Origin: Pipra filicauda
Lineage: Eukaryota > Chordata > Aves > Passeriformes > Pipridae
Assembly: GCF_003945595.2 (NCBI RefSeq)
Contig: NW_024104765.1
Location: forward strand, 248,001-312,000
Direction of reading: 5' to 3'
DNA: 64,000 nt
Shown one piece after another: positions 13,721-24,600 of the stretch. The translations under genes were made by a program, and so were the position numbers. Under the pieces are notes generated by a model. It worked only from the letters and a program-made list of their open reading frames with translations. It searched no databases and was not told where the DNA came from. Position 1 is the first letter of the stretch; every line of letters starts with the position of its first letter.

Positions 13721-14702
13721 TTGAGAAGCATTTTTATGCTTTATCACAGTGAAGAGCTGTGTGTCACTACTAAGTAATAAACCGGTTATAAAACAGCTAA
13801 ATCACAAACAGTCAGGAATGGAGAATGCAGATCAACATGAAAAACAAATGTTCTTTTAACTGACCTTGCACCTACAAGCAAATTCTTCTTTTACCTATCA
13901 CAAGGATAGTCACAGTTGTTACTTTAAAGAAACTCTTTCCTCTCCCTCCCCAGGTTGTTCACAAGAACTGCCCTATTCTGATGCCCAATCCCTTTCTTCT
14001 GTGCTCATCAAAAAGATCCAGTTCTTAGACACAAAATTTAAACAACCACCAAAAAAAAGAAAAAGTGTTTCTGTGGAATCCTCCTAATTTAAGTGCCTAT
14101 CTTGTCAAATGGGGAAGGAAATTAAGAAAAGAGTAAAATGACGGGAAAACAAATCCATATCCAGGAGACCCTTTCTTTCTTTTAATAATTTTTAAAAGTA
14201 TAGCTAGAATTCTGTTAGATTCTCTCAATGAGAACAAAACTACTGAGGATTCAGGAAGCACGCACTGAGAATGAACAAAGAAAATGATAAACAGAAAAGA
14301 CAATTGGAAAGGTAGAAAGGCACCATTAATTATACACATTAGCATTGTGGTTTGTATTAAATTATGTAAAATGAGAACATTGCCACCCCCTTGCTTTTAA
14401 GATAGCTCTGAAAATATTTTGTAAGATTCCCTTTTGAGAAAACAATTCAAGGCATAACCCAGGCTATATTTTCAAATGTGCTGTCCTCCCTCATCATTAA
14501 TTTGCTCCTTTCTGCAACCTGAAAATGGATGTTGCAAAAACTTTCTCCTTTCCTCCTCCCAGTTTATGCAAAAACAACCTACAGACCACACTCTGTACAG
14601 TTGTTTTTTTTTTCTTGGTGTCAGACATATAGGTCATGTTGATTACTGAGTAATGTATAGACCTACATCAGTGATTTTGAACATGGGTGAAAATCGTCCT
14701 GG
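13721..14702. other. Intergenic DNA, nothing recognised
   Basis: AT-rich, with no gene or identifiable repeat. Confidence 0.5.
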
Positions 14703-14707
14703 CCTTG

Positions 14708-15909
14708 TGTGGTGGTTTGAAACTCTCAAGAATCTAATTTTTAAGTTCAAGCTCCCCCCCCCCACAGTTTGCCCTTGTGAGAGGGTTTAGTGATGGTATG
14801 GACTTGATATCTTTTTCACCTCATGTGGAGAGTTTTCAGACAAAACACAACCATTCGTTATTGGGGAAAGGGGAAAATATTTACAAAGGTTTATTTACAC
14901 CCACATATATATTTACATTAAATTAAATTTCTCCTTTTCTTCAATGAAAGTCCAAGAAGAAAAAAGTCTTTCTGTCACTCCTCAGGCCACAGTTCCTTCA
15001 TTTCAGTTTTTTGTGGCACTGGTTAGTGTCCTTCATTTTCCTGAGGCAGCAGATTTAAGTGTGGCAGTCAGGATTTTTGTTCTTACTTTGTGGAAATTTC
15101 GAGCCCGAGCCTTCGGGGAATTTCCTTGTAGATCTTCACTCCTCTTGGGTTAGAACATTGAAGGCAGCTTTCAGTTCAGTCTTACCAACGCTCTTTTGCT
15201 CTGTCTCAGCTCGACAGCTTGATAGAAACAGCAACAGCAGCAGCAGAGGGCACGGCCACCTCCTCCGCATTCCGTCCTGGCTCAGATCTTCTCAGGACAA
15301 ACTCCGGGTTTTCAGCTCCTTTCTCCCTCTCTCTAGCTGCTGCTGCATTTTGGGACTCCCTAAGGGTTTGGAAGTCCACCTCTCCTCTTCAGAAAGTCTC
15401 TGGTTTTGGGAAAATAATACAGTCTTACCCCGAAACAGCTCTGTTGAGTTTTCCTCTGTTTTGTTCCCTCCTGCAGGAACATCTCTGCGTCTTTCAGCCG
15501 GCTTCACGTTATCTCATTGCTACTGGCTATCTTTTGGCTTTCAGCCATCGCTGGCTCTGTTCAGGACTGCTCCGCTGCCGCTTTCAGTGTCTTCTGCTGC
15601 TGCTGACAGTAAGGAAACTTTTCCAGCTCTTGATTACGGGACCCAGTCCAGCTTTGACACTATACGGGGTCTCCCGTAGCCTCGGCTGGGATCTGGAGGC
15701 CCTTGGCCCCCCAGAGGGGCTCACTGGCCCCCTGCCTCCTCGTGGCTCAGATCATGGCTACCTCTCTTCTACACTATCTTCACCACCTTCTCTTCCGTTT
15801 CTATGGGCATGTAATTTCCGTAGGGCGCATGTGGACTATTGATTGGTCCAGTATTATCAGTGGGGCAAACCATCACTACCTCAGAGAAAAGGTTTTTCAA
15901 ACCACCACA
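14708..15909 (-). mobile_element. Solo LTR of an avian endogenous retrovirus, minus orientation
   Basis: The segment begins TGTGGTGGTTTGAAA and ends with the exact inverted complement TTTCAAACCACCACA, a 15-bp terminal inverted repeat with TG/CA ends as in LTRs. Flanks are CCTTG (14703-14707) and GCTTG (15910-15914), a 5-bp target duplication with one mismatch. Read on the minus strand it aligns in order with the LTR at 58146-59528: the AAACGGAAGAGAAGG block, the GTAGCCATG block, and the last 40 or so bases before the end. A minus-strand AATAAA (14890-14895) lies near the sense 3' end. No internal viral genes are present, so this is a solo LTR left by recombination. Open frames of about 200 codons inside it are chance. 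Confidence 0.88.
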
Positions 15910-15914
15910 GCTTG

Positions 15915-16229
15915 ACAGAAGTATTACAAAAGATGTGACTACACGAGATTTATTTTCTTCCCCTTTTGCAGTTTATGTTTTATTTGCAATTAATTTTCAT
16001 GATCAGATTCCATTGCACAAATCTACTACTTTACTGTTTTCGTGAAGTTTCTATTGTAATCTTGTGAAGGAATACTTAAGTGCCTCAGAAACAGCACTAC
16101 TTATTGCCTAATGTGATAGCGATGTCTGTTTCAACATATTCAGCAATCAGTTAACACCAGTTTTTCTTTACACACTACCATCCTTTAGCTTGAAAAGCTT
16201 TTGTCCTAACTGATGCTTACTTTTACTGT
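15915..16229. other. Intergenic DNA, nothing recognised
   Basis: Short AT-rich spacer between the solo LTR and the old CR1-like stretch. Confidence 0.5.
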
Positions 16230-16900
16230 CTCTGGACTGAAATTACACTTCTTTTCACCTTTTGTTTCACTAAGCTAAATGAACCATTTTTATTCTCTCT
16301 CAGGAAACAGATTCTCCATTTTACTGATCATCCTTTGAGTCCTTCTCTGTACCTCCTGCAGTGTGATTTCATCTTTTCTGAACAATAGTGACCAGAATCA
16401 CATAAATTGTTTCCGATGAGATGAGACCAATGTTTTTATCTGCAGTATCTAATGGAAATAGCTGACCTGGCAAGTCATGTGATTTTAGTAATTTTTTTGC
16501 AGCTGGATGATATCTATGAGTTGGTCATCACCAACTAATACGATGAGCACTTTCTATCCACTGTCACTTCCAACTTATGAGCATCTTCCCCAGCAGAAAG
16601 TACTGCTATCGGTCTCCTCGCATGTTGTGTTATTAAAATTAATCACTTCTATTATTTAGGTTCTAAAAGTCATCTAGTCTTGATCCTTCTCATATTGAAA
16701 TTGTGTCACCATTTTTTGTCATCAGCACATTTCATTATTACAGCTCATATTTTTTTACTTATATCATTAATGGAAAATTCTGGATGAATAAAGATCTTCT
16801 AATGTTTCAGATGGGTGTGTGATAGGTTTTTGCTTTCATCTCAAATGTGGAAACATTCGTTTTCATATCTTCTTTCTCATTAGCCCCTGCTTTAATTTGC
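16230..16900 (-). mobile_element. Very old CR1-like LINE remnant, minus strand
   Basis: Plus-strand text at about 16300-16420 resembles the reverse complement of the CR1 C-terminal region (the complement of 'TKM...GLE', Leu/Glu-rich). Text at about 16690-16790 resembles the complement of the CR1 'FADDTKL' neighbourhood, with 'TCATCAGCACATTT' and 'ATCATTAATG' order kept. Divergence is heavy, boundaries are soft, and it is recognised from memory of consensus order only. Confidence 0.42.
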
Positions 16901-19900
16901 TTTGTAAGGAAACTCAGCTGAGCTTCTCAAAAGTCTCACTTTACTCTTACCCTTCTTAATATTTTTCAAGTAATTTTGTTTCATTCCTTTCGAGAATTTG
17001 ATTGTTCCCAATAACCTTTTTGAAGTGGCTATGTATCCAGCTGGGACTGAGTTGCTCTTGTTTGAGATATGAATTACAGATATGGTTTTTTTCAGAAAGA
17101 TTTGGCAGATGTCAAGCCTTCTCCACATGCAAATCCTCAACCACCTAGATGCATTTGTCATCAACAACTCCTTCCCTTAAATTTCTCAAAGTTTGACCTT
17201 CGAAATTAAGAATCTTAATTATCAGCCTACTTTTACTCCAAGTAGTATTTTTCCTAATAATATAATAAAACCTCTTTCTCTCCAGACTTAAACCCAAACA
17301 TCTCCAGTGTATCTTCATGCTCTCTAAGAGAAGCTCTTTGCCACATTTCCCCAACACCGACTCAAACCAGTTTTATTTTATCTTTCCTGTTGCTGTTTCG
17401 TTTCTTTAATATCTATCACACGGCAAATTCTAATCCTCCATTAATCCTCTTTGCTTCCATGAATGTTTTAATATTTGTGTGATTCTGTCCTAATTTCTAT
17501 TCTGTCATATCTTCTGTTATCCCTAAAACATCTAGTTTTGTTGCCAGGGTTCCAATGCTATACAAACATCACAGTTGTTTCTTGCTAACATGATATTCTC
17601 CTTGGAAGAGTTAGTAGTCCTCCTCCCAACTATCATCTAAATACAGTCTAAGCTACACTCTCATCACTATTCCAATCCTTTCTCTTTGCTGTTGTCATCC
17701 TAACCTCTGATACTTTTTTTGTTATTTGCTTGATTTCCCTTTCCTGGAAGGGAGGATTTGTATCTAAAACAAATATTGTGACATTACATAAATTGTTGGG
17801 GTTTTTTAAAGCTATTTCAAACAACTGGTAGGTAAATAACTCACATAAGGGGGAGTTTAGGTCATGAAGTCTCCTTTATCTCTTATGCATTTCTAACCAG
17901 GCCCTGCATCCCAAAACACAGATAGTATCTGATATGCCCCTCTAAATGACAGTTTTATTAAGACATGAGAATTGAAGCATGGAGCTATGAAAACACCACA
18001 TCATAATGAATCAGTCAAGGAAGTGGCAAGAGAATAAGAGAATGGGGAAGCATGTATCAGAACCCCAAAGAAATTTTTGATGAGTAATCTTTACTGCCAC
18101 AAGCCCTTACCTTAAAAATTCATTTCTAGCACACCCAATAAGCCTTTGAATTTCTCTTATCATAAAATTTCATCTTTGAAGAGGTGTAAAACTTAGGTCC
18201 TTCCCCTTCCAGTTTTCCACCCTTTTTCTGTTCCTTCTCACAATCTCCACTCTCTTTATTCCTTGAACTGTTTTGGTTGGGTTCCTTTTTTTCACCTCTC
18301 ATGGGATTCATTGTCCTTGCCCATACACACATCTTCCTCATCTGCTTCTTTCTTCTCTGTCTTTTTCCAGTACAGCAAACGGGTTCCTTGACCATATTTC
18401 CACTGCAATAATAAGCCTCCTCTCTCATAAATTCACACTTTCACAGTCACATAGTCTGCCCCACAAGTCCATGGAGGAAATGGGTATCTGAAAAGAACAT
18501 GTTCTCTGCACAATCTTGTTCATGTCACCATCAAGCACCAGCTCTTCTCTTCCATGAGCTCTATCTACCATAGTGCAGATTTTGTCAGGATTCAAATACA
18601 AGATGAATAACACAGCTTTATATTTGATCATGCTTTTCAGTCTTTTCCTCTTTCTCAGGCCATCACCATGCTTGCCTCAGTAGCTGTCATCATACTCTCA
18701 CTGTTGTCAAACAAGAAAAAAAAAAAGAACTCCTCCGTTATTCAACACTGTTTGTGGTTATTCCTTCCACTCACTAATTCCTTTCTTGGTCTCTTAGATG
18801 TAAGCTTAGCAATTAACTGCCTGTGAGTCATGATTAAAGGCAGGAATCCTCCCTTGCACAAGGCCCCTGGAGGCTTAAGTACAAGTCCTCTTCAGGGTAG
18901 CACAACTGAAGGACAGGCTACTTTCCACTTGACCCTGATAAGAACAAAACAAACAACATTACCATCTCCAAGTGCTAACCTTTTGCAGGAGCAAGAAACT
19001 CACATTCCACCTTCCTCCTTCTTTCCTGGCCTGGGCTCAATTCAGAAAGCCCTCTAGGCAAGGAAGAAACAACACAGCTAGCTAAAACAAGGACAGCCTA
19101 TGAATATGAATTTTGCTATTGTGGTTTACCCTAGATTGAAAATAATTACAAATAGTGCAGTATAGGACAGAGTTATCCAGAGGAGAAGGTATTTTAGCTC
19201 CTGCAGATATATTGAGTGAATAAAAAGGGTTTTATGCAATTGTTTCTAGTATTTGCATCACTGATTAGTAGTGTTGTTATAGGCAGTTTGGTAGTGAGGG
19301 ATACATGGGAACCAAATTTTTCTGGTACTACATTAAGGCTTAAATGCAAAAGCTGAAAGTTTTCTTCTTCTGCTTGTAACAGAATGCACTTCATGTGCAG
19401 TAAAAATCAGAAACTTTAAAAGTCTGAGGCATACAAGTCACAAATAAGATATCTACTTGGATACTTGTATGGAAAACTAGAAACATACCACTTTGGGTTC
19501 ACTGCTATGACCCAAAATGCAGTCATTTCTGGACCAGACCCCCAGGCCTGTCTCCAAAACGTTGCATATTCAGTGTTATCACTGTGAATGTCTTGCCCTG
19601 TCTCCAACACGTTGCATATTCAATGCTATCATTGTGAATGTCTACACTTCCAGACTAACCTTTAGCAGTCTTGGAGGAACCTCTTTTCTTTCCAGATCTG
19701 ATTTAGTGTTCATTCCACCATATGCCTCAGCTTTCAACTGTATGCAGGAAGTAGATAGTGCCACTTTTCCTTTGTGACCAAAAAAACCCCCCAAAACCAA
19801 AAGAGAACATAATCATCAAATCAGTACAATGATCATATAAGATAAGTTAGCGGGTGTGGGATATTTTGTTAAATTTTGTTCGGAGCAAGGCTGATTGGCA

Positions 19901-20659
19901 TATTGAGGAGTCTGCAGCTAGTCTCTTCCAGCCAAAAGACTGTTACGCTTTAAGTTTGTGCAATGCACCAGTGTTCCTTATTTTCCAGATGATGTGAAAT
20001 ACCCAGCTTAAGACACCTTCTCTCACTGCTGGCTGCCTAAGAGAAAACCCAATCCAATCCCAACAGCCAGTGCTCTCATTGCAGTAACACATTTACTTCT
20101 CACTTCCTCAATGAACGCTGGTACCATGAAGAGTGTGTCAACCTATGCAGCCTAGAAGACTGTAAAACATGTATCCATGCCAACTCAGTGTCTGCCAGGT
20201 CCATGTTTTCCTCCTCCTCAGAATCTATGCCTCAGGCCCATCTCCAGTATTTCCAATACCTGTGACGGTATGAAGGAGTCTCCTCAGCATCTTGAGTAGA
20301 TGCAGGGAAAGTCAGTGTCCACCACTGGTGCTTTCCACTGCTCTGAGGACTTCACCAGAGTGTGAGAGGGTGCTTGGCCCAGCACGAGGACTGAGTGGAC
20401 AACAAAGTCCAGAACAAAGCCCAGAACTTCCAGATCTCAAGTGCTTCATTTGAAGAGCAAAGCCACACTTCCCATTTCCAATTATAATAAAAGCAGGATG
20501 ATCCAGGTTTGAGGAAGCCAACTCAGCGGCATTCTTGAGGCTTACACACCCCATTACTTCCTGCAGAGGAAGAAAGGTGAGGAAACAACATGCCACGAAA
20601 CTCCAGTGGTGTCAGCCATGGCTGTCCCAGCAGTGGTTGGTACCACGTGCTGCTCTCAC
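16901..20659. other. Intergenic DNA, no gene recognised
   Basis: AT-rich DNA; pyrimidine-rich plus strand from about 17.1 to 18.7 kb. It contains a 50-bp tandem duplication (19547-19643). CGA, which lies next to ZNF292 in mammals, was looked for by its cysteine-rich exon text and not found. Confidence 0.5.
19547..19643. repeat. Two-copy tandem duplication, 50-bp period
   Basis: Unit 1 starts CCTGTCTCCAAAACGTTGCA at 19547 and unit 2 starts CCTGTCTCCAACACGTTGCA at 19597. Over 47 comparable bases I count four differences, so the duplication is not fresh. No known family recognised. Confidence 0.9.
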
Positions 20660-20784
20660 AGGCAAGAGGAAAGACTGGATGTGGCACTTATTGTCATGGT
20701 CCAGTTGACCCGGTGGTGTTCAGTCACGGGTTGGACTCGATGATCTCAGAGGTCTTTTCCAACCTAATTAATTCTGTGAAATAA
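20660..20784 (+). mobile_element. CR1 LINE 3' end, plus strand
   Basis: Contains the typical CR1 3' untranslated text, GGTTGGACTCGATGATCTCA, followed by GAGGTCTTTTCCAACC and an ATTCTGTGA terminus. The 5' limit is uncertain. It belongs to the same subfamily as the copy ending at 21142. Confidence 0.85.
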
Positions 20785-20859
20785 CCCACTCAGGCCCCTG
20801 TCGAGAGTTGCAGCCTTCCTTATGCAACAGCAGCTGCAAGGGTGAAGGAGCTCCAGTAC

Positions 20860-21142
20860 CACCAGGCCACACATACATTGTCAGCCAGCAACAGGATGAG
20901 AGGACATGGCCTCGAGCTGCACCACGTGAGGTTTAGACTGGACGTTTTTTCACAGAAAGGGTGACTAGACATTGGAATGGGCTGCCCAGGGAGGTGGTGC
21001 AGTCACTGTCCCTGGAGGTGCTTAAGGAAAGACCAGACATGGCATGCAGTGTCATAGTCTAGCTGACATGGTGGTGTTTGGCCATAGGCTGGACTCGATG
21101 ATCTCAGAGGTCTTTTTCAGCTTAATTGATTCTGTGATTCTG
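20860..21142 (+). mobile_element. CR1 LINE 3' end abutting the ZNF292 CpG island
   Basis: A 3'-terminal CR1 fragment. It encodes the end of ORF2 (text around 20960-21020 reads like the [12 protein letters not shown] region, broken) followed by GGCTGGACTCGATGATCTCA and the repeated ATTCTGTG octamer end at about 21128-21142. It stops about 390 bases before the ZNF292 start codon, where CpG density rises sharply. Confidence 0.9.
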
Positions 21143-21190
21143 AGCTCGAGGGACAGCGGCAAAGACAGAACGGCCTCGCCCCCCCGGGCC

Positions 21191-21200
21191 GCCGCCATTT
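21191..21200 (-). promoter_or_regulatory. YY1-type site upstream of ZNF292
   Basis: GCCGCCATTT is the complement of AAATGGCGGC, the YY1 core CCAT in its usual GC-rich context. A second site of the same type overlaps the start codon. Confidence 0.5.
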
Positions 21201-21252
21201 GCTGCCGTTTTGCCGCCAAAACCCGTCGCCGGGCGGGCGGGGGAGGGCCCCA

Positions 21253-21259
21253 TCACGTG
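21253..21259. promoter_or_regulatory. E-box 1 (TCACGTG)
   Basis: CACGTG core at 21254-21259, followed by G. This class is bound by bHLH-zip factors (USF, MYC/MAX, TFE/MITF). First of four cores in 194 bases. Confidence 0.6.
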
Positions 21260-21286
21260 GCCGCGCGGGGGCGCGCGTGGTGTCGC

Positions 21287-21296
21287 GTCACGTGAC
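21287..21296. promoter_or_regulatory. E-box 2, exact CLEAR-type palindrome GTCACGTGAC
   Basis: A perfect 10-bp palindrome identical to the CLEAR consensus recognised by TFEB/TFE3/MITF; USF also binds it. It lies 235-244 bases before the ATG. Confidence 0.7.
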
Positions 21297-21354
21297 TCCG
21301 GGAGGCCCCGCCCCCTTCCCGGCCCCAGCCGTTGCGCTGCGGGGGGGACGGCGG

Positions 21355-21378
21355 TGCGCGCGCGCGCGCGCCGCGCGC
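21355..21378. repeat. Alternating GC dinucleotide tract
   Basis: Strict purine-pyrimidine alternation from 21355 to 21370, then a one-base phase slip and another CG run to 21378. Such tracts can adopt Z-DNA under negative supercoiling. Confidence 0.85.
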
Positions 21379-21401
21379 TCCCGCGCATCTCCATCTCCTC
21401 C

Positions 21402-21410
21402 GCACGTGAC
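21402..21410. promoter_or_regulatory. E-box 3 (GCACGTGAC)
   Basis: CACGTG core at 21403-21408 with the TFE/USF-favoured AC on the 3' side. Confidence 0.6.
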
Positions 21411-21440
21411 CCCCCGTCCCTGGAACGTGGCATTGTGTAA

Positions 21441-21448
21441 TCACGTGA
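21441..21448. promoter_or_regulatory. E-box 4, TCACGTGA palindrome
   Basis: Perfect 8-bp palindrome about 85 bases before the ATG, followed by CC. It is the M-box/CLEAR class core. Confidence 0.65.
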
Positions 21449-21461
21449 CCCGGGAGCGGAG

Positions 21462-21501
21462 CGGGGGGGGCCGGGGGAGGCAGGGAAGGGGGGCGGGGGG
21501 G
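21462..21501 (+). promoter_or_regulatory. G-run cluster with G-quadruplex potential
   Basis: Five runs of three or more G (8, 5, 3, 6 and 7 long) separated by short loops, 30-70 bases before the start codon on the coding strand. They are probably in the 5' UTR or immediate promoter. Confidence 0.6.
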
Positions 21502-21527
21502 CTGCGTACGCGACGGAGCGGGGTGCG

Positions 21528-21537
21528 AAGATGGCGG
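21528..21537 (+). promoter_or_regulatory. YY1-type site over the start codon
   Basis: AAGATGGCGG, the YY1 motif that commonly sits just downstream of the transcription start in CpG-island genes. Here its ATG is the ZNF292 initiator. Confidence 0.55.
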
Positions 21538-21692
21538 ACGAGGAGGCCGAGCGGGAGAGCGGCGGCCCGGGCGGCGACCTCCTGGAGCTGCGGCGCCTGC
21601 GGGAGCGGCTGCTGGAGCTGGAGACGGGGCTGCGGGAGAGCCGCGAGCCGGCCGTGCAGGCGGCCACCGAGTACTGCAAGCAGCTCTGCCAG
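21531..21692 (+). CDS. ZNF292: ZNF292 exon 1 coding part (codons 1-54)
   Basis: Start of zinc finger protein 292, a large nuclear C2H2 protein related to RLF and ZNF654 and implicated in transcriptional activation; human haploinsufficiency causes a neurodevelopmental disorder. The translation begins MADEEAERESGG and ends EYCKQLCQ, which I recognise as the vertebrate ZNF292 N-terminus. Residues 17-38 are rich in Leu, Glu and Arg in heptad-like spacing, probably a helix or short coiled coil. The ATG sits in AAGATGG, a good initiation context, and no upstream ATG lies between 21441 and it. The exon is exactly 54 codons, ends CCAG before donor GTCAGG, and leaves phase 0. It lies inside the CpG island. 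Confidence 0.97.
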
Positions 21693-24600
21693 GTCAGGCC
21701 GCCTCTTCCCTTCTCCCTTCCCTTCCCTTCCTCCAGTGCCGTGCCCCCGCCCGCGCCCTCCCCTCCCCCGCGGGGTGTGTGCGGGCTGTGCGAGCCCGGC
21801 CGGGCCGGGGTGCGGGGGCCGGGCGGCACCAGCGCCGCCCCCGCCGCGGGGAACCCGGAGCGGCGGCGGCCCGGGGGCAGCCGGGGCTCGGGGCCGGGCC
21901 GGGCGATCGCCGCTGCTCGTTGTGGCTGAGGCGGAGCGGCCCCGCGCCCGCTGCCGCTCCGGCCCGGCCCGTAATCCCCATCCCCCGCCTCGCTCCCCCC
22001 GCCCCGGTTCTCGCGGTCTCCAGGCCCCTTTGTTGTGCTCTGCGGCTCGGCTTATCGAAGGGCCCTTTGTTCCTGGCGGTGGCGGACCGGGGGCCCCCCC
22101 GTCCCTCGGACACCCCTCCTCCCCCGGGGGCGAAGGCAGGGAGGCGGCGGGCCGGGCGGTGGGGGCTCCGCCGAGGGGCCGGGCGGGAGGCTGTAAGTCC
22201 GTCCCGGGTCCCTCAGCGCGGTGCTCCTGCTCTGTGCCCCCCTTCTCCTCTCGCCCCTTCCCTATCTCGTACCCTGGGGGGATAGCGGAGTTTCTGCCAG
22301 CCTGGGAAAGAGGAGGCGGTGGAGTGGTGATGGGCTGAACTAAGTCGCCGGTGGTGGTAGCAGGTCGGTGGGTCTGCGGTGCTGCTCCCCGTTTCCTCGC
22401 CCTGTCAAGGCAGCGCAATCCCGCCTCGGGAGAGGGCTCCCAAGCCGGCACTGTTGGAAGCACCATTGTGTGTAATTATTTTACCGTAGGGAAAAGGCCT
22501 GCTTCCAGAGAGCTGGGTTTGGTCCTGGAGCACGGTTTGTTTGCAGGTGTTTCTTCTGAGCTGGTGACCCTGCTGAGTATCCCTTCCTAAACAAACTTTG
22601 TGGTGCTAGCTCCACAGTTAAAGCAGACTATTCCATTTTAGTCGTGTGTGTGTCTATACATGGCCCTGATTTCTCTTAGATATCCTTTCTTGGCTGGCGT
22701 TAGGTGCGTCCCAACGTATAAAACAAGTTCTCAAATATTTTAGGCCACAGAAATTCACAGAAACCACTACTTCTGTAGCTTTACTATGTTTAACAGTCTG
22801 TCTGATAAAAGTGATAATGTTTGTTTACACATTACTGTCACCCATTCATGGAATGTAGGCACATTGTTAAAAGGTGGAATGGATAAGAGCGAATTCACAT
22901 GGTTGGTTTGAATTGTGTTTTATTTGTGATTTTGTATCTGTTTCCTTAGAGTTGATTCTTGGTAGCCATTGTAGCATGCTAATTTCATGTCTGTCACTTC
23001 TGGATTAAACTGAGTTCTACTTTTTCCTAACCAGGAAAATTTACTACTAAATAGTTTAAGCATATTTTTTTTCTGTTTTGTATATACAGGAGTTGTATTT
23101 CAGGTTCTTTTTCTCTGGTCAAAATTTATCACATTGTACTTGGTTAGAATGTCTGTAGATGCACAGAAACAAGATTGGTTTATGTTGGTTCAGATCAGTG
23201 TGTTCTCAGTCTGTTTTATCTTTGTACCTCCTTTCTTACATTTGTACACTGGGAGGTAGAAATCTGCCGTTCCTGGCTCCGGCTTGACTTCTGACTTGTG
23301 AATGAGCTCTTCCTTGAACTGAAGTAGTTGGGTAGGTGGGAATGAAGACACCATCCTTAATGCATACAGAGTAGGTTACTGATGTCTAAAGCAGATTTAT
23401 CATTGAAGTTGTGGTTGTGTGTTCTTGGTTAGTGGCTTCAAGAGTTGATAGGTGGGTTTAAAGTTTAACAAATATGAATATTCTTATTACGTCGGTGATT
23501 GTTGTAAGGCCCAAGTTTACCAGTTTTCTTAACCATGCACCTTTTAAAAACAAATCTCACTGAACAAATCAGATGTGTAGAAATTGAGTTAGATGTAAAT
23601 CTGTGCTGGTTGGAAATGAGTTACTGTTCCTTCCATACCAAGATTTATAGGAAGGCCATATCTGGTTTTGGAGGCTGAAGGCTGATGCGTAACGCTGAGG
23701 TTTGAGACATGCCATTCAATGTTGAAAGATCCTGCTTTTCAAATTTTAAACCAAGGTCTAAACAATTGCTTGATTGTGAAGGAGCAAGATGTATTAAAAA
23801 GTGTTGTTCTTGGGCAGGCATTTTTTATGCTGGTTCAGTGGGCATTTTTTTAAAATCTGTTCACCTGTACTTGTGGTGCCAGAATACTTATCCAGCCTCT
23901 CCTACACTTTTAATCCTTCATTTGGGTTAACACAAAATAGTATTCATGATTCACATAGTAGATTAGCTGCTTAGTTTGTACTGCATCACATAGGCTATAG
24001 AAAAATCATGTAATGTAAAAGCCACCTCAGAAATCTCTTTTAAATAATAGTTTAAAGGCATCTGCCTTGGTTTCCTGAATAAAGTCTTTAAATGTGTATT
24101 GATGAAGGAATAATTTGGTCAAATGTACGAAACTCAGAGTTGTTATATAATATTTATCAAAAACTGTGTAAATATAACTTATATCTTAGCTCTGGTGCTA
24201 AGTATTTGTCTTGATATGATTTCACCTGCCTTTTCTTTTTTTCTTGGTGCTTAGTTTCTAGGCATGCAATAGCTGTAAAGATCTTGTAAAATCTTGTGTC
24301 CCTGTTTTATTTTGCCAGGTAGTGACTCTGGAGCCCAGCAAACACAGAGATTATTGCCATAAATTAACTTTTAATTTATTTTTTTAATGAAGTGGGTAAC
24401 ATAATGTTCAAGAAATCAGTGTATTTTCATACTGATGGAAGCTGAAGAATGTGCAGTAGAGCATGGAAAGATCCTTAGGTTCAAAGGCAAAGAAAGGATT
24501 TAAGTATTCTGTGCTCGTTAAATGAAGTGGGAGTTGTACAGCCAAATCCCTTATCTGGTTTTTAAAAAATCTCAATTTGAACTATTTTATTTTTTATAAC

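Larger units (their letters stand above)
21143..22420. promoter_or_regulatory. CpG island spanning the ZNF292 promoter, exon 1 and start of intron 1
   Basis: Base composition switches from AT-rich to extremely GC- and CpG-rich at about 21150 and returns to ordinary composition by about 22450. There is no obvious TATA box ahead of the ATG, as is usual for housekeeping-type CpG-island promoters. The transcription start cannot be fixed from sequence. Long open frames on both strands here (up to 379 codons) follow from few stop codons in GC-rich DNA and are not genes. Confidence 0.92.

Noticed and set aside
15059..15842. Two overlapping open frames of about 206 codons
   Set aside because: They lie within a solo LTR that has defined ends and runs antisense to them; no recognisable protein motif.
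1..20600. CGA (glycoprotein hormone alpha), the mammalian upstream neighbour of ZNF292
   Set aside because: I looked for its cysteine-rich exon text on both strands and did not find it. It may lie further left, and a search by eye can miss a short exon.
21199..22466. Long open frames on both strands (379, 341, 235 and 168 codons) in the CpG island
   Set aside because: They overlap one another and exon 1, are Pro/Gly/Arg/Ala-rich with no domain, and reflect the scarcity of stop codons in GC-rich DNA.
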